Origin: Anaerolineae bacterium
GTDB lineage: Bacteria; Chloroflexota; Anaerolineae; Aggregatilineales; Phototrophicaceae
DNA: 64,000 bases
Direction of reading: 5' to 3'
Assembly (NCBI GenBank): GCA_019912965.1
Contig: JAIOHM010000143.1
Location: 16,975 to 80,974 of the forward strand
In this document: positions 41,467 through 50,519 of the stretch, piece after piece
Numbering within the stretch: the stretch's first letter is position 1
Layout of the letters: each line of letters begins with the position of its first letter
Notes under the pieces: model-generated
Seen by the model: the letters and a program-made list of their open reading frames with translations, nothing else
The model's database searches: none
Told to the model about the DNA's origin: nothing
Made by a program: the position numbers and the translations under genes

Positions 41467-41865
41467 CTAAAGTTTTTCCTGGCGATTGTTTTGTATGCGC
41501 GGGAGCAGTGCATGGGCTTCATCTATCGTCCGAACCAGCCGTATCCGTTTTGTCCAGTTGGGATATAACTTGTCGAGGATGTCACCAATGAGCTGCATAA
41601 AAGTACTGACACGCACCAAAATAATCACACCTAGTTTTGGAGTTTCTTTGCGGGAAAGTTTGCGAAATTGTCCCAGTGCATTGCCGGGGAGTCGTTGTCC
41701 ATCGGTCAGGTCAAAGATCATGTCGATCACCGCACTGGAAGCGCTCTCAATCATGACGTCAGTTTGTTCAACCATCGCCTCGAATTCTTCCCATGTCCAC
41801 GGGTCTGTGAATACACAGTGGATGGTGGTTTCGTCTTCATTGTCCCATTGAATTAATATGGGCAT
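41467..41865 (-). CDS. STAS/SpoIIAA-like small protein, family B paralog
   Basis: A 132-residue paralog of the protein at 40804-41244. Key segments: ILIQWDNEDETTIHCVFTDP, WTWEEF, MIFDLTDGQRLPGNALGQFR, GVIILVRVSTFMQLIGDIL and TIDEAHALL. The start at 41865 is chosen because it aligns with the paralog; an ATG eight codons upstream is open too. Neither has a strong ribosome site. The role is unknown; three members in one window suggest a family expanded in this lineage. Confidence 0.55.
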   Translation of the reverse strand: MPILIQWDNEDETTIHCVFTDPWTWEEFEAMVEQTDVMIESASSAVIDMIFDLTDGQRLPGNALGQFRKLSRKETPKLGVIILVRVSTFMQLIGDILDKLYPNWTKRIRLVRTIDEAHALLPRIQNNRQEKL

Positions 41866-41954
41866 TTTTATGCTCGATTCTCGGATCATAACATCTCAAT
41901 CGTTATTCTGAGAATGTTACCTATCCAAGAGCTAAAAGGGATATTGCAAGGAAC

Positions 41955-44900
41955 TTACACCGGTGCAAGTAATCGCTTGATACGCCCCGGCAGCAGTGGA
42001 GTCAACCGCGCCAGTTCATCTGCATCCAGCGGACGCAGGGTAAGCAGGACACCTAAATAGGCCGCCGTGCCTACGATTAGCGCCAGGAACGACTGAATCG
42101 GCCAGCCTGCCAGCAGTACACCAACCAATACACCGGTTGCTGCGATAGGTTTCCAGAGCAAGCCAAACCAGTTTATGCGTCCCATCGCCCCATGCAGCAG
42201 AAGCGCGAATGGAATCAGCAGTGCCAGTTCGGAAGCAATTGTTGTTAGGGCGGCGGCGCTGTAACCGTAAGTAGGAATCAATATTAAATTGCTGATGATG
42301 TTGAACGACACCGCCAACATAAATGACCGCGTAATGCGCCGCTGCAAATCCAGCGCGATCAGTACATACTGCGTCAGGCTGTTCATCCACCCAATCGGAA
42401 TGCTCCAGATCATCAACTGCGTGGCAATCGCACCATCCGGCAGGAATTCCGCCCCGGCCAATACTTCCGTTAGGGTGTAGGCCATAAATGTGAAGATGAC
42501 CGCCAGCGGCAGTGCAGTGCTGAACAGTAACTTGATCGCCAAACCATAATTGCGTTTGAGCGCCGCCCGGTCTTCGTGTGCCTGCCGCGACATCACCGGC
42601 AGCAGTGCCATTGTGAAGAACGCCGGAATCACATTCAGTGCCGAAATCCACTTATAGGCCACGCTGTATTGCCCGACCATCCGCGCGCCGTGAAAGGCTT
42701 CGATAATCACCACATCAATCTGGAAAAAGATGCTCGCCAGAAAGTGGTTAAGCATCAACGGCCAGCTTTCGCCCACCATCCCGCGCATCAATTTTGTGTC
42801 TGGTTTGTATGCACCGCCTGGCTGTTCCCCTCGCTCTGATGCGGATGCGGAGGGGCTAGGGGTGAGGGTCATCATCCCCCGCGCGCTCCATCCCAGCACC
42901 GCCAGCGTCACAAGATTGGTGATAATGCTCACACCTGCTAATCCGATAATGCCCCAACCCATTGCCAGCACCGCCACGCCGAAACTGGCCTTACAGATCG
43001 TGGCGACCGTCGCTACCGCCGCCGGATATTCAGCTTTCTCGAAGGCATAAAACAGCGCCGAAAGTCCGGTGCTCAGGCTGTTCGGCAGCAAACCAATGTA
43101 CAGCAGTCCGATAGCGACAATCGCTTCCCATTCCAGCGCGGGTGTAATGGTAGACTGCCGTGCTGCTAGAAAGCCAACCAGCAGGAATACCCCGACGATC
43201 ATGAGCATCAGCCGCAGCAAACTGGTGTTATACAGCAATCGCCACGCCTGTGAACGGTCGCGGGAAACCTCACGTGTCAGGAACAGATTCAGTCCAAAAT
43301 TTGTGAAAATATCGAACCAACCGAAGATGAACACCGCGTAATAGTAAATCCCCGCGCCTTCCGGGCCGAGGATACGCAGCATCACAAACGCGAACGCGAA
43401 GTCGATGCCCCGGTTAAAGAGATTGAGAATGATCGGTGCGAGGCTGTTGCGGGCAACGGTATGCACCCCGCTGGATTGGCTGGTATCCGGCGCGACGAAT
43501 AATCGCCAGAGATACACCCCGCCCACAAACAGCAGCAGCACCCCGCTGATGAACGACCCGAATAACCCTAATTGAAAGCTGGTCGGGCTGTAGGTCAGTC
43601 GCACAGCATATTCCCCAGCGGTTACAGGAAGCCGCACACCCTGAAAATTGCCGTTGACCAACTGAACTTCAAGTGCCTGTTCATCCTGTTCACTGCCATC
43701 TATCGGACGGATGAATGCCCGCCACCCCGGCATATAGGTCTGACTGACGACTAACCACACCGGATTTTGGCTGCTTGATTCATCAGTCAGCGATACATGT
43801 ATCACCAACTCGCGTCCACTGTCGGAAACCAACTGTACTGTTGTGTCGTCAAACGCATTGGGGATAACGACCGAATTGTTTTCAGGATTCAGACTCGCTT
43901 CTGGCACAAGATACAGGCGCGGCAGGGTATCCTCAAGTTCCCAGATTTTCACCGCTTCATCTTCATAAGACAGTGTCCATTCCGGCAGCTCAATTGTGGT
44001 TGATTTGTGCGTCATCACATAACGCACGTTCAGCAGTTTCAGTCTGTCGGATTGGAGAGCTTCCCGATAATCGAATCCATCGCTATAAACGGTATACAGC
44101 GGTGCGACCCGGTTGAAATCCAACTGCACCTGTGGCGCGAGTTCCCGCATAAAATCAACATATTGCTTGGGGATAATGCTCTCATAGCCGCGTATATCGT
44201 CCAAACCATAACGCCAGCCAACGTTGGCATTCATCAAAGCAGGCTGCGTCGGATCATCCAGCGTCGTATAGCGCCACTCACCGGGTTGATTTTGCAGCCA
44301 CTCAATCGCGGGCGGCGTAAAATCCAGTAGCGCCGGATCACTGGCCGGGTTAAATCCCCATGACGCAATCATCAAATCGACCGCCACCAGCCCCACAGCC
44401 ACAATATGCCACAGACGTAAAGGGTCTCCTTCTCCAGAATCAGGCTTGGTATCTCGTCCTGCCAGCAAGAAAACAATGCCTGCTCCAAGAGTCATCAGCC
44501 CGAATACCAGCACATTGGTGAACTGATAGCTGTAAAACATTTGGGCATCGCTGAAAACATCACCTGCCTTGGCCATGTTTTCCACGATTCGCTGAATCAA
44601 CGGCTCAATTTGTGGATAAAAGACCCGTGAAGCAAGTAGGGCAAGGAGGACAAATCCCCCAACTCCACCTAGAATGTAACCAAAAAAACGAATGATTTTC
44701 CGCAATTGGGCTGCGTTTTCGTGTGAATATAGACGCACACCTTGACCTGGAGCTGGTTTGCGTACAACGTTCCGAACATCCGCTTCGAGATAATCAGCAC
44801 CCAATCCAGCAAGTGTTGCTATTCCCAGCGTCACTGCCAGAATCCAGCGAAATGGCGAATGCAGTTGATTGATGCCGGGGAAGCCATAGTACAACAGTGC

Positions 44901-46181
44901 ATACGTTGGCAGGCCAAACATGAATGTTAAGCTGATGATCGTGAGAATGGCAAAGATCGAAACATCTGGCATTTCCCATCGCATCGCAAATGGTCGATGA
45001 GCGTCTTTAAATCGGATATTTGTTGTGACGTGAACGATAGAATAGACTGCCAGCGCCAGAGGCAGAATCCCTAAATATAGCGCCCCCTCGACATAATTTT
45101 TGATGCCCCAATCAATCGTCTGATTGTTCAGCGGCGCAAGCATGGTCTGTTGGCTGAACAGATCGAAGTATTCATGGTGCGCCGGACTGCCGTAAAAATT
45201 CGGCATGGCGAACTGCACCAGATCGCGTAAGGGATGTCCCCAGCCCAACACCTGATCGAGCGTTGTGCGTCCATCTCGATAATTCACGCTCACCAGTTCA
45301 AACAGCGGGATGAACTGGATTGCACCTAATCCAATGCCCAATCCGACTATCATCGCCAGCCACAATCCGCGCCCAACAATCCATTTGAGCTTTCCCCTTT
45401 CACGTGGTAATGTTCTAGGGGATACAGGATTTCGGGCTCTCCACCACATCCATCCCAACCGCATCGCTGCATAATACGCCGTAATAATTAACGTGTAGTA
45501 GGTGATTTCGACATGTCCTGCGAGGATGTTACAGCCCAGTGCAATCGCCCCGATCACGACCCACGGCGCACTAGCTGGACGTCCACGCAAAAACGGACGC
45601 TGTTGGATGACGAATTCGGTCATCAGCAGCACCAGCGGAATCCATGCCGCTGCGCCGATAATCATCGGGAACACTGCACTAATGACGAATGTCGCGCTCA
45701 GTTGATAGACCACACCCGCCAGCGTCGAGCCAAACCGCCCAACCTGCAACCCGCGCATGAAGGCATACATCAACGCGCCCGCCAGCCACAACTGCGAAAC
45801 CGTGAACCAGCCGTAAGCACTGGTCAACGGCAGCACATAATAAATCAGGCTGAACGGATACAGCGCCGACTGCTGCCCCGCTGCCAGAAACGGAATCCCC
45901 GAAAATTGATGTGGATTCCAAAGCGGAATTTCGCCCTGTGCGATGCTCTCGCGGATGAAGGTTTTCCATTGAAAATTTTCCAGTACCAGATCAGAAAGCA
46001 GCGCATTGTGGGGAATCGCGGGCGCTTTGACCACTTCGCGGTAAGTGGCGAAGGGTTCGTATTGATACAGATTTTCCGTCGGTAAAAGGGTGCGTCCGCC
46101 CAACGTCTGCGGCCAAAACAGGATCAGCGGCAGGACGAACAGCAGCACCAGAATCAGCAAATCAGGTAAACGTCGTCGCAT
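41955..46181 (-). CDS. YfhO-like membrane protein fused to a Wzx-type flippase
   Basis: A 1408-residue membrane protein. Residues 1-895 resemble YfhO-family proteins: LLPTENLYQYEPF, then IPLWNPHQFSGIPFLAAGQQSALYPF, about a dozen helices, and an outer beta domain (residues 620-860). YfhO proteins are GT-C-like and decorate teichoic acids. Residues 905-1408 are a MATE-like polysaccharide flippase (NSLAPIILNLFNRGIDFAF, LGPEGAGIYYYAV and about 12-14 helices) that moves lipid-linked glycans outward. Joining a sugar-transfer module to a flippase in one chain is unusual. Residues 1105-1118 (LTPSPSASASERGE) come from a dispersed DNA repeat inserted in frame between helices. The gene is monocistronic. 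Confidence 0.75.
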   Translation of the reverse strand: MRRRLPDLLILVLLFVLPLILFWPQTLGGRTLLPTENLYQYEPFATYREVVKAPAIPHNALLSDLVLENFQWKTFIRESIAQGEIPLWNPHQFSGIPFLAAGQQSALYPFSLIYYVLPLTSAYGWFTVSQLWLAGALMYAFMRGLQVGRFGSTLAGVVYQLSATFVISAVFPMIIGAAAWIPLVLLMTEFVIQQRPFLRGRPASAPWVVIGAIALGCNILAGHVEITYYTLIITAYYAAMRLGWMWWRARNPVSPRTLPRERGKLKWIVGRGLWLAMIVGLGIGLGAIQFIPLFELVSVNYRDGRTTLDQVLGWGHPLRDLVQFAMPNFYGSPAHHEYFDLFSQQTMLAPLNNQTIDWGIKNYVEGALYLGILPLALAVYSIVHVTTNIRFKDAHRPFAMRWEMPDVSIFAILTIISLTFMFGLPTYALLYYGFPGINQLHSPFRWILAVTLGIATLAGLGADYLEADVRNVVRKPAPGQGVRLYSHENAAQLRKIIRFFGYILGGVGGFVLLALLASRVFYPQIEPLIQRIVENMAKAGDVFSDAQMFYSYQFTNVLVFGLMTLGAGIVFLLAGRDTKPDSGEGDPLRLWHIVAVGLVAVDLMIASWGFNPASDPALLDFTPPAIEWLQNQPGEWRYTTLDDPTQPALMNANVGWRYGLDDIRGYESIIPKQYVDFMRELAPQVQLDFNRVAPLYTVYSDGFDYREALQSDRLKLLNVRYVMTHKSTTIELPEWTLSYEDEAVKIWELEDTLPRLYLVPEASLNPENNSVVIPNAFDDTTVQLVSDSGRELVIHVSLTDESSSQNPVWLVVSQTYMPGWRAFIRPIDGSEQDEQALEVQLVNGNFQGVRLPVTAGEYAVRLTYSPTSFQLGLFGSFISGVLLLFVGGVYLWRLFVAPDTSQSSGVHTVARNSLAPIILNLFNRGIDFAFAFVMLRILGPEGAGIYYYAVFIFGWFDIFTNFGLNLFLTREVSRDRSQAWRLLYNTSLLRLMLMIVGVFLLVGFLAARQSTITPALEWEAIVAIGLLYIGLLPNSLSTGLSALFYAFEKAEYPAAVATVATICKASFGVAVLAMGWGIIGLAGVSIITNLVTLAVLGWSARGMMTLTPSPSASASERGEQPGGAYKPDTKLMRGMVGESWPLMLNHFLASIFFQIDVVIIEAFHGARMVGQYSVAYKWISALNVIPAFFTMALLPVMSRQAHEDRAALKRNYGLAIKLLFSTALPLAVIFTFMAYTLTEVLAGAEFLPDGAIATQLMIWSIPIGWMNSLTQYVLIALDLQRRITRSFMLAVSFNIISNLILIPTYGYSAAALTTIASELALLIPFALLLHGAMGRINWFGLLWKPIAATGVLVGVLLAGWPIQSFLALIVGTAAYLGVLLTLRPLDADELARLTPLLPGRIKRLLAPV
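42827..42868 (-). repeat. Dispersed CCCCTC/GAGGGG repeat inside a gene
   Basis: CCCCTC, an 18-base variable centre, then GAGGGGCTAGGGGTGAGGG. The same flanks occur at 53793-53826, 63373-63411 and 63818-63853. Here it is translated in frame as LTPSPSASASERG within the flippase part of the fusion protein. Confidence 0.7.
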
Positions 46182-46242
46182 TATTCAACCTCTGTTACAG
46201 CAACTATAGCTGTTCAAACCAATTTTTTCGAGGTTGTTCCGC

Positions 46243-46270
46243 TTGCTACAAATCCGTTCCAGCATACAAT
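46243..46270 (+). promoter_or_regulatory. Possible promoter of nth operon
   Basis: TTGCTA (46243-46248), 16-base spacer, TACAAT (46265-46270). The start would fall within a base or two of the nth ATG at 46278, so the mRNA may be leaderless; no Shine-Dalgarno site is present. Confidence 0.4.
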
Positions 46271-46277
46271 TGAATAC

Positions 46278-46970
46278 ATGGCGAATATCATTCCAGACTT
46301 TGAACGCCGCAAGGCGAAATATAAACCCGTTGCGGATGCCCTCGGCGAGATGTACGGATTCCCGGACTGGCGGCAGTGGCTTCCTCCGGTCGATGAATTG
46401 GTGGACTGCATTCTGAGCCAGAGTACCACGGATACCAATCGTGACCGGGCATTTGCAGCCTTGAAGGCGCGTTATCCTACGTGGGAAACCGTGCGCGATG
46501 CACCATTGGACGAGGTGATCGAAACCATTCGTCCGGCTGGTTTGGCACATCAGAAAGCCCCGCGCATTCAGGATGTGCTGCGGACGATCACCGCGCAGCG
46601 TGGCGAAATCAACATCGACTTTCTGGCGGATTTGCCATTGGATGAGGCTAAAGCGTGGCTCACCAGCCTGAATGGGGTTGGCCCAAAAACTGCTGCCATT
46701 GTGCTGTGTTTTGCCTTCAATCGTGCTGCTTTCCCGGTGGATACCCATGTTCACCGTCTCGGTCAGCGCATCGGTTTTTTGCCGGAGGGCATCAGCGCCG
46801 ATAAAGCGCATCCGGTGATGGAAGCCATCGCCCCGCCCGAAGATTATTATGCTTTTCATTTGAATCTCATCCGGCATGGTCGTGAAGTGTGCAATGCCCG
46901 TTCGCCGCACTGCGAACGCTGCCCGCTGACGACCCACTGCGATTATTTCCAGCGAGAACGACGTGTATGA
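46278..46970 (+). CDS. nth: Endonuclease III-family DNA glycosylase/AP lyase
   Basis: A 230-residue HhH-GPD protein. The helix-hairpin-helix LNGVGPKTAAIVL has the lyase Lys (K137), and PVDTHVHR has the catalytic Asp (D155). The C-terminal [4Fe-4S] cluster cysteines are C205, C212, C215 and C221. It is therefore likely active in base excision repair of oxidised pyrimidines. The early QSTTDTN differs slightly from the usual SAQTTD. The stop overlaps the following histidine kinase start (ATGA). Confidence 0.85.
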   Translation: MANIIPDFERRKAKYKPVADALGEMYGFPDWRQWLPPVDELVDCILSQSTTDTNRDRAFAALKARYPTWETVRDAPLDEVIETIRPAGLAHQKAPRIQDVLRTITAQRGEINIDFLADLPLDEAKAWLTSLNGVGPKTAAIVLCFAFNRAAFPVDTHVHRLGQRIGFLPEGISADKAHPVMEAIAPPEDYYAFHLNLIRHGREVCNARSPHCERCPLTTHCDYFQRERRV

Positions 46971-48811
46971 CGACCAACAATAGCGGCCAACCCATTTCCG
47001 ATCAGGAAGTCACCAACCTCCGCCATAATATCAACTTGCTCCGCAGTCAGGTGCAGGCTGGGCGGGTGGAAGCTCCATTCCTTGCCAAGCAGGTGGACTC
47101 GCTGGTGGACTTTTTGAATCGCGTGGATGGCGAACGCAAGCAGCGTAAAAAGGAAGGCCGTTTTCAAGCCCTGTATAACGTCAGCCGTTTGCTCGGTTCG
47201 TCGCTGGATTTACAGGAAGTGCTCAATCAGGTTATGGATGCCATCATTCACCTGACCGGGGCAGAACGCGGCTTTTTGATGCTGCGTGATGACGACGGCG
47301 GGTTGAGCGTTCAGGCCGCGCGCGGGATCGACCAGCGCACTCTCAGCAGCGAAGATTTTAAATACAGCCGTACCATTTCTAATCAGGTGTTGGATGGTGG
47401 CAAAGCCATCCTGACTACCAATGCACAGGAAGACCCTCGTTTCTCAGGGCAGGCCAGCATCATCGGGCAAGCCATCCGCAGCATTATGGCAACCCCTTTA
47501 CGTGCGCGTGGCAATGTCATTGGTGTGGTCTATGTGGATAACCGTATGATGGCCGGTTTATTTAATGAAGATGATCTGGCCGCGCTGGATGCCTTCGCTG
47601 GACAGGCCGCTGTTGCTCTCGATAACGCCCGTTTGTTCAGCGAAACCGACGAGCAGTTAGCCGCCCGCGTAGAAGAACTCCAGCAGTTACGCCGCATTGA
47701 CCGCCAGTTGAACGAAACACTGGATAGCAACAAGGCCATGCAGATTACCCTTGAATGGGCCTGCCGTCTTTCACATGCCGAAAATGGACATCTTGGCTTG
47801 ATCGAAGGCGATCCGCCGCATGTCCGCGCGGTGCAGCATTACGGCGATAATCATCCTGCCGACGAACCGATCTATTTGGATGAAGCCTATCCAACCGTCA
47901 TGGATGTGATGGCAAAAGGTAAACCGATTACATTGGATGCCAGCAATGGGAAGGGGGGCAGTGTGGCGATTGTGCCTGTTCTGCGCGAAGGCAAGGCGTT
48001 CGGCGTGGTGGTCATCAACAAGCAAACCCCCTTCACCGCAGAGCAGCAGGATTTAATCGAGCGTATGGTTGGTCGTGCCGCCGTTACTATCGAAAATGCG
48101 GGTTTGTACGCTGCGGTGCAGGCCGCCGACAAAGCCAAAAGCGAATTTGTCGGTATCGTCGCCCACGATCTGAAAGTCCCCATGACCAGCATTTCCGGTT
48201 ATGCTGACCTGACCCTGATGCAAGGCAATCTCTCCGAGCGCCAAAATGAATTTCTCCACCGCGTCAAGGATACGGTCAAGCGTATGGCCGTTCTCGTTTC
48301 CGATCTGGCGGACATCAGCCGTATCGAAAGCGGCCACTTTTACATGAACGAAACCCATGTGCGTGTGGCTGATATTGTTCAGGCTGTGCGCGATGGTACG
48401 ATGACGCAGGTGCAGGAATACAATCACACCTACAAAGAAGAGATTGATCCTGAGTTACCGGATATGCGCGTAGATTACTATCGCCTGCTGCAAGTCTTGA
48501 CCAATCTGGTCAGCAATGCTTACAAATACACACCTGATGGTGGCATAATCACCTTCTCTGTAAAGCGGGTTGGAGATCGAGTCGAGTTCAGCGTAGCAGA
48601 CACGGGTGTTGGCCTCTCGCGGGAAGCCATTGCTAAACTTGGCACGAAATTTTGGCGCGCGGAAGATGATTTTACCCGTTCGCGCCCCGGCACAGGTTTG
48701 GGTTTTGCCATCACCCGCAGTCTGGTCGAGCAAATGGGCAGTTCCATTCAGATCAACAGCGAATTGGGCAAGGGCAGCACTTTCACCTTCAGCATACCAG
48801 CGGAGTCCTGA
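46967..48811 (+). CDS. GAF-domain sensor histidine kinase
   Basis: A 614-residue soluble histidine kinase. A helical N-terminus (residues 1-65) is followed by two GAF domains (about 70-225 and 240-380; first with GFLMLRDDDGGLSVQAARGI, second a weaker match). Then come the HisKA H-box GIVAHDLKVPMTSISGY (H400) and a full HATPase_c: LTNLVSNAYKYTPDGG, VADTGVGLS and RPGTGLGFAI. No membrane helix is visible. The ligand of the GAF domains is unknown. Its ATG overlaps the nth stop, and the PIG-L gene start overlaps its own stop by one base. No response regulator is in the window. Confidence 0.88.
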   Translation: MTTNNSGQPISDQEVTNLRHNINLLRSQVQAGRVEAPFLAKQVDSLVDFLNRVDGERKQRKKEGRFQALYNVSRLLGSSLDLQEVLNQVMDAIIHLTGAERGFLMLRDDDGGLSVQAARGIDQRTLSSEDFKYSRTISNQVLDGGKAILTTNAQEDPRFSGQASIIGQAIRSIMATPLRARGNVIGVVYVDNRMMAGLFNEDDLAALDAFAGQAAVALDNARLFSETDEQLAARVEELQQLRRIDRQLNETLDSNKAMQITLEWACRLSHAENGHLGLIEGDPPHVRAVQHYGDNHPADEPIYLDEAYPTVMDVMAKGKPITLDASNGKGGSVAIVPVLREGKAFGVVVINKQTPFTAEQQDLIERMVGRAAVTIENAGLYAAVQAADKAKSEFVGIVAHDLKVPMTSISGYADLTLMQGNLSERQNEFLHRVKDTVKRMAVLVSDLADISRIESGHFYMNETHVRVADIVQAVRDGTMTQVQEYNHTYKEEIDPELPDMRVDYYRLLQVLTNLVSNAYKYTPDGGIITFSVKRVGDRVEFSVADTGVGLSREAIAKLGTKFWRAEDDFTRSRPGTGLGFAITRSLVEQMGSSIQINSELGKGSTFTFSIPAES

Positions 48812-49587
48812 TGCATCTGTTTCTATCCCCTCATTTTGATGACGCAGTTTTAAGCTGCGGTGGGACGATTCACCAACTGACCCAGAAGGGAGAGTTGGTC
48901 ACGGTACGCACGGTGATGGGTGGTTCACCTCCATTAGAGCGGGTGCCGGATAGCCCGATTGTGCGCGATCTGCATATCCGCTGGAAGCAGGGAGATGACC
49001 CTGTTAGCGCCCGCGCTAAAGAGGATGAAACGGCGGTCACCAGCTTGGGCGCAGTGCTCAAACGCATGACGGTTTGGATAGATTGTGTTTACCGAACCAA
49101 TCGTAAGGGCGAAGCGCTGTATCTGACCGAAGCTGCTATTTTTGGCGATATACATCCTGAAGATACAACCGGGAAGTGGTTGCCAAGTGTGGTGCTGCCG
49201 CCGGATGAGGCTGTCCATTTCATTTATGTGCCGTTAGGGGTTGGACATCACGTCGATCACCAGATTGTGCGTAACTGGGGCTTGGAGTTAGTAAAACAAA
49301 ACCCCTGGGTGGCGCTGAAATTTTATGAAGAGTATCCTTACACCCAGGATCAGAATGCATTGGAGCGGGCGTTGGCTTTCTATGAAGGTTTGTCCATAAA
49401 GCTCAAACGCGAGACAGTCAATCTGACCGAAGCCAATATTGCCGCCAAAGTGCAGGCTATCCGCAAATATGAGTCGCAAATCAGCACCTTCTGGGAAAGT
49501 GCCGAGGCGATGGAAATTGCGGTGCGCCGTTCCCTGCGGGAAAATGACCAGAACGTTGAACGTTATTGGTCAATGGTGCGTGAATAA
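48811..49587 (+). CDS. PIG-L family deacetylase
   Basis: A 258-residue protein. The zinc site motif is LSPHFDDAVLSCGGT at 5-19 and a later GVGHHVDHQIVRNWGLEL (near 145) supplies the third ligand. PIG-L enzymes remove acetyl groups from GlcNAc-type substrates, as in mycothiol, bacillithiol and lipid-linked glycans. The usual AHPDDE appears as SPHFDDA, as in a common bacterial branch. It sits between histidine kinase genes with translational overlap, which is unusual company for a metabolic enzyme. Confidence 0.82.
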   Translation: MHLFLSPHFDDAVLSCGGTIHQLTQKGELVTVRTVMGGSPPLERVPDSPIVRDLHIRWKQGDDPVSARAKEDETAVTSLGAVLKRMTVWIDCVYRTNRKGEALYLTEAAIFGDIHPEDTTGKWLPSVVLPPDEAVHFIYVPLGVGHHVDHQIVRNWGLELVKQNPWVALKFYEEYPYTQDQNALERALAFYEGLSIKLKRETVNLTEANIAAKVQAIRKYESQISTFWESAEAMEIAVRRSLRENDQNVERYWSMVRE

Positions 49588-49636
49588 GTAGGGACGTACT
49601 GCGATGGCTTCCAGAATTATCAAAGACGGAGAATAG

Positions 49637-50518
49637 ATGCCCATGCCGGGAGATGCGCTGGAACAGGCGCGAGCCATGCTCAATGAACTAACCGAGGCCG
49701 CACGCAAAGGGCAAATTGTTCCGGTGCGCCTGACCGGGCAGCTTGAGGCCATTCAACAAATGCTGGAACAGGCCGGGACTGAATCCGCATCCGGCGGTGA
49801 AGTTTCCGGTGATGTCGAGTCCTATCGTACGGAATTGGCATCGCTCCTTTCGCACGGCTTTCACGATTTGCGACTGCCGCTGACCAACATTCGCGGTTAT
49901 GCCGATATGCTGGGTTCGCCTGCTATGGGTACATTGACCGATATGCAGGGGCAGTTTGTCAACACCATCCGCACCAATGCCCGTCGTATGGAAGGTTTGC
50001 TGCTGGATGTAAGCGACATTAGCAAACTGCGCGGTGGCACGCTCAAAGTCGCTCCCAAAATGGACATGTTCAAAAACATCGCGCTCATGACCGAGAAGGC
50101 CATGCGCCCGGTTGCTGAAGAATTAGGGCGCACTCTCGAATTTGATGTTCCGTCCGGTCTTCCCATCCTGAACACCGATGGTGAACTGTTGGCGAAAGCC
50201 ATGAACAAATTGGTGGAAAATGCTTTACGTTACACCCCTGCGGAAGGCAGCCTTATCCGCGTCGGCGGGCAGACTGAAGGTGGCAAACTGCTGATTCACA
50301 TTCAGGATAATGGCATCGGTATGACTCCCGAAGAACTGGCGCAGTTGGGAACGCCCTACTTCCGTGCCGATAACGATCTGGTCTTAAGCTACAAAGGTAG
50401 TGGACTCGGCATCCCGATTGCTTATGGGCTGATTGAGTTGCTGGGTGGAATCGTCAGTGTCGAGAGCCAACCCGAACAGGGAACTACGTTTACGATTCGT
50501 TTAGCCGGGATGAGCTGA
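49637..50518 (+). CDS. Histidine kinase without sensor domain
   Basis: A 293-residue soluble kinase. The first 65 residues are helical and replace a sensor. The H-box is HGFHDLRLPLTNIRGYA (H76), followed by HATPase_c motifs MNKLVENALRYTP, IQDNGIGMTPEEL and YKGSGLGIPIAYGL. It can dimerise and autophosphorylate as far as motifs show. One base separates it from the next gene, a relative without the His. It may act with a partner that supplies the signal. Confidence 0.83.
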   Translation: MPMPGDALEQARAMLNELTEAARKGQIVPVRLTGQLEAIQQMLEQAGTESASGGEVSGDVESYRTELASLLSHGFHDLRLPLTNIRGYADMLGSPAMGTLTDMQGQFVNTIRTNARRMEGLLLDVSDISKLRGGTLKVAPKMDMFKNIALMTEKAMRPVAEELGRTLEFDVPSGLPILNTDGELLAKAMNKLVENALRYTPAEGSLIRVGGQTEGGKLLIHIQDNGIGMTPEELAQLGTPYFRADNDLVLSYKGSGLGIPIAYGLIELLGGIVSVESQPEQGTTFTIRLAGMS

Positions 50519-50519
50519 T

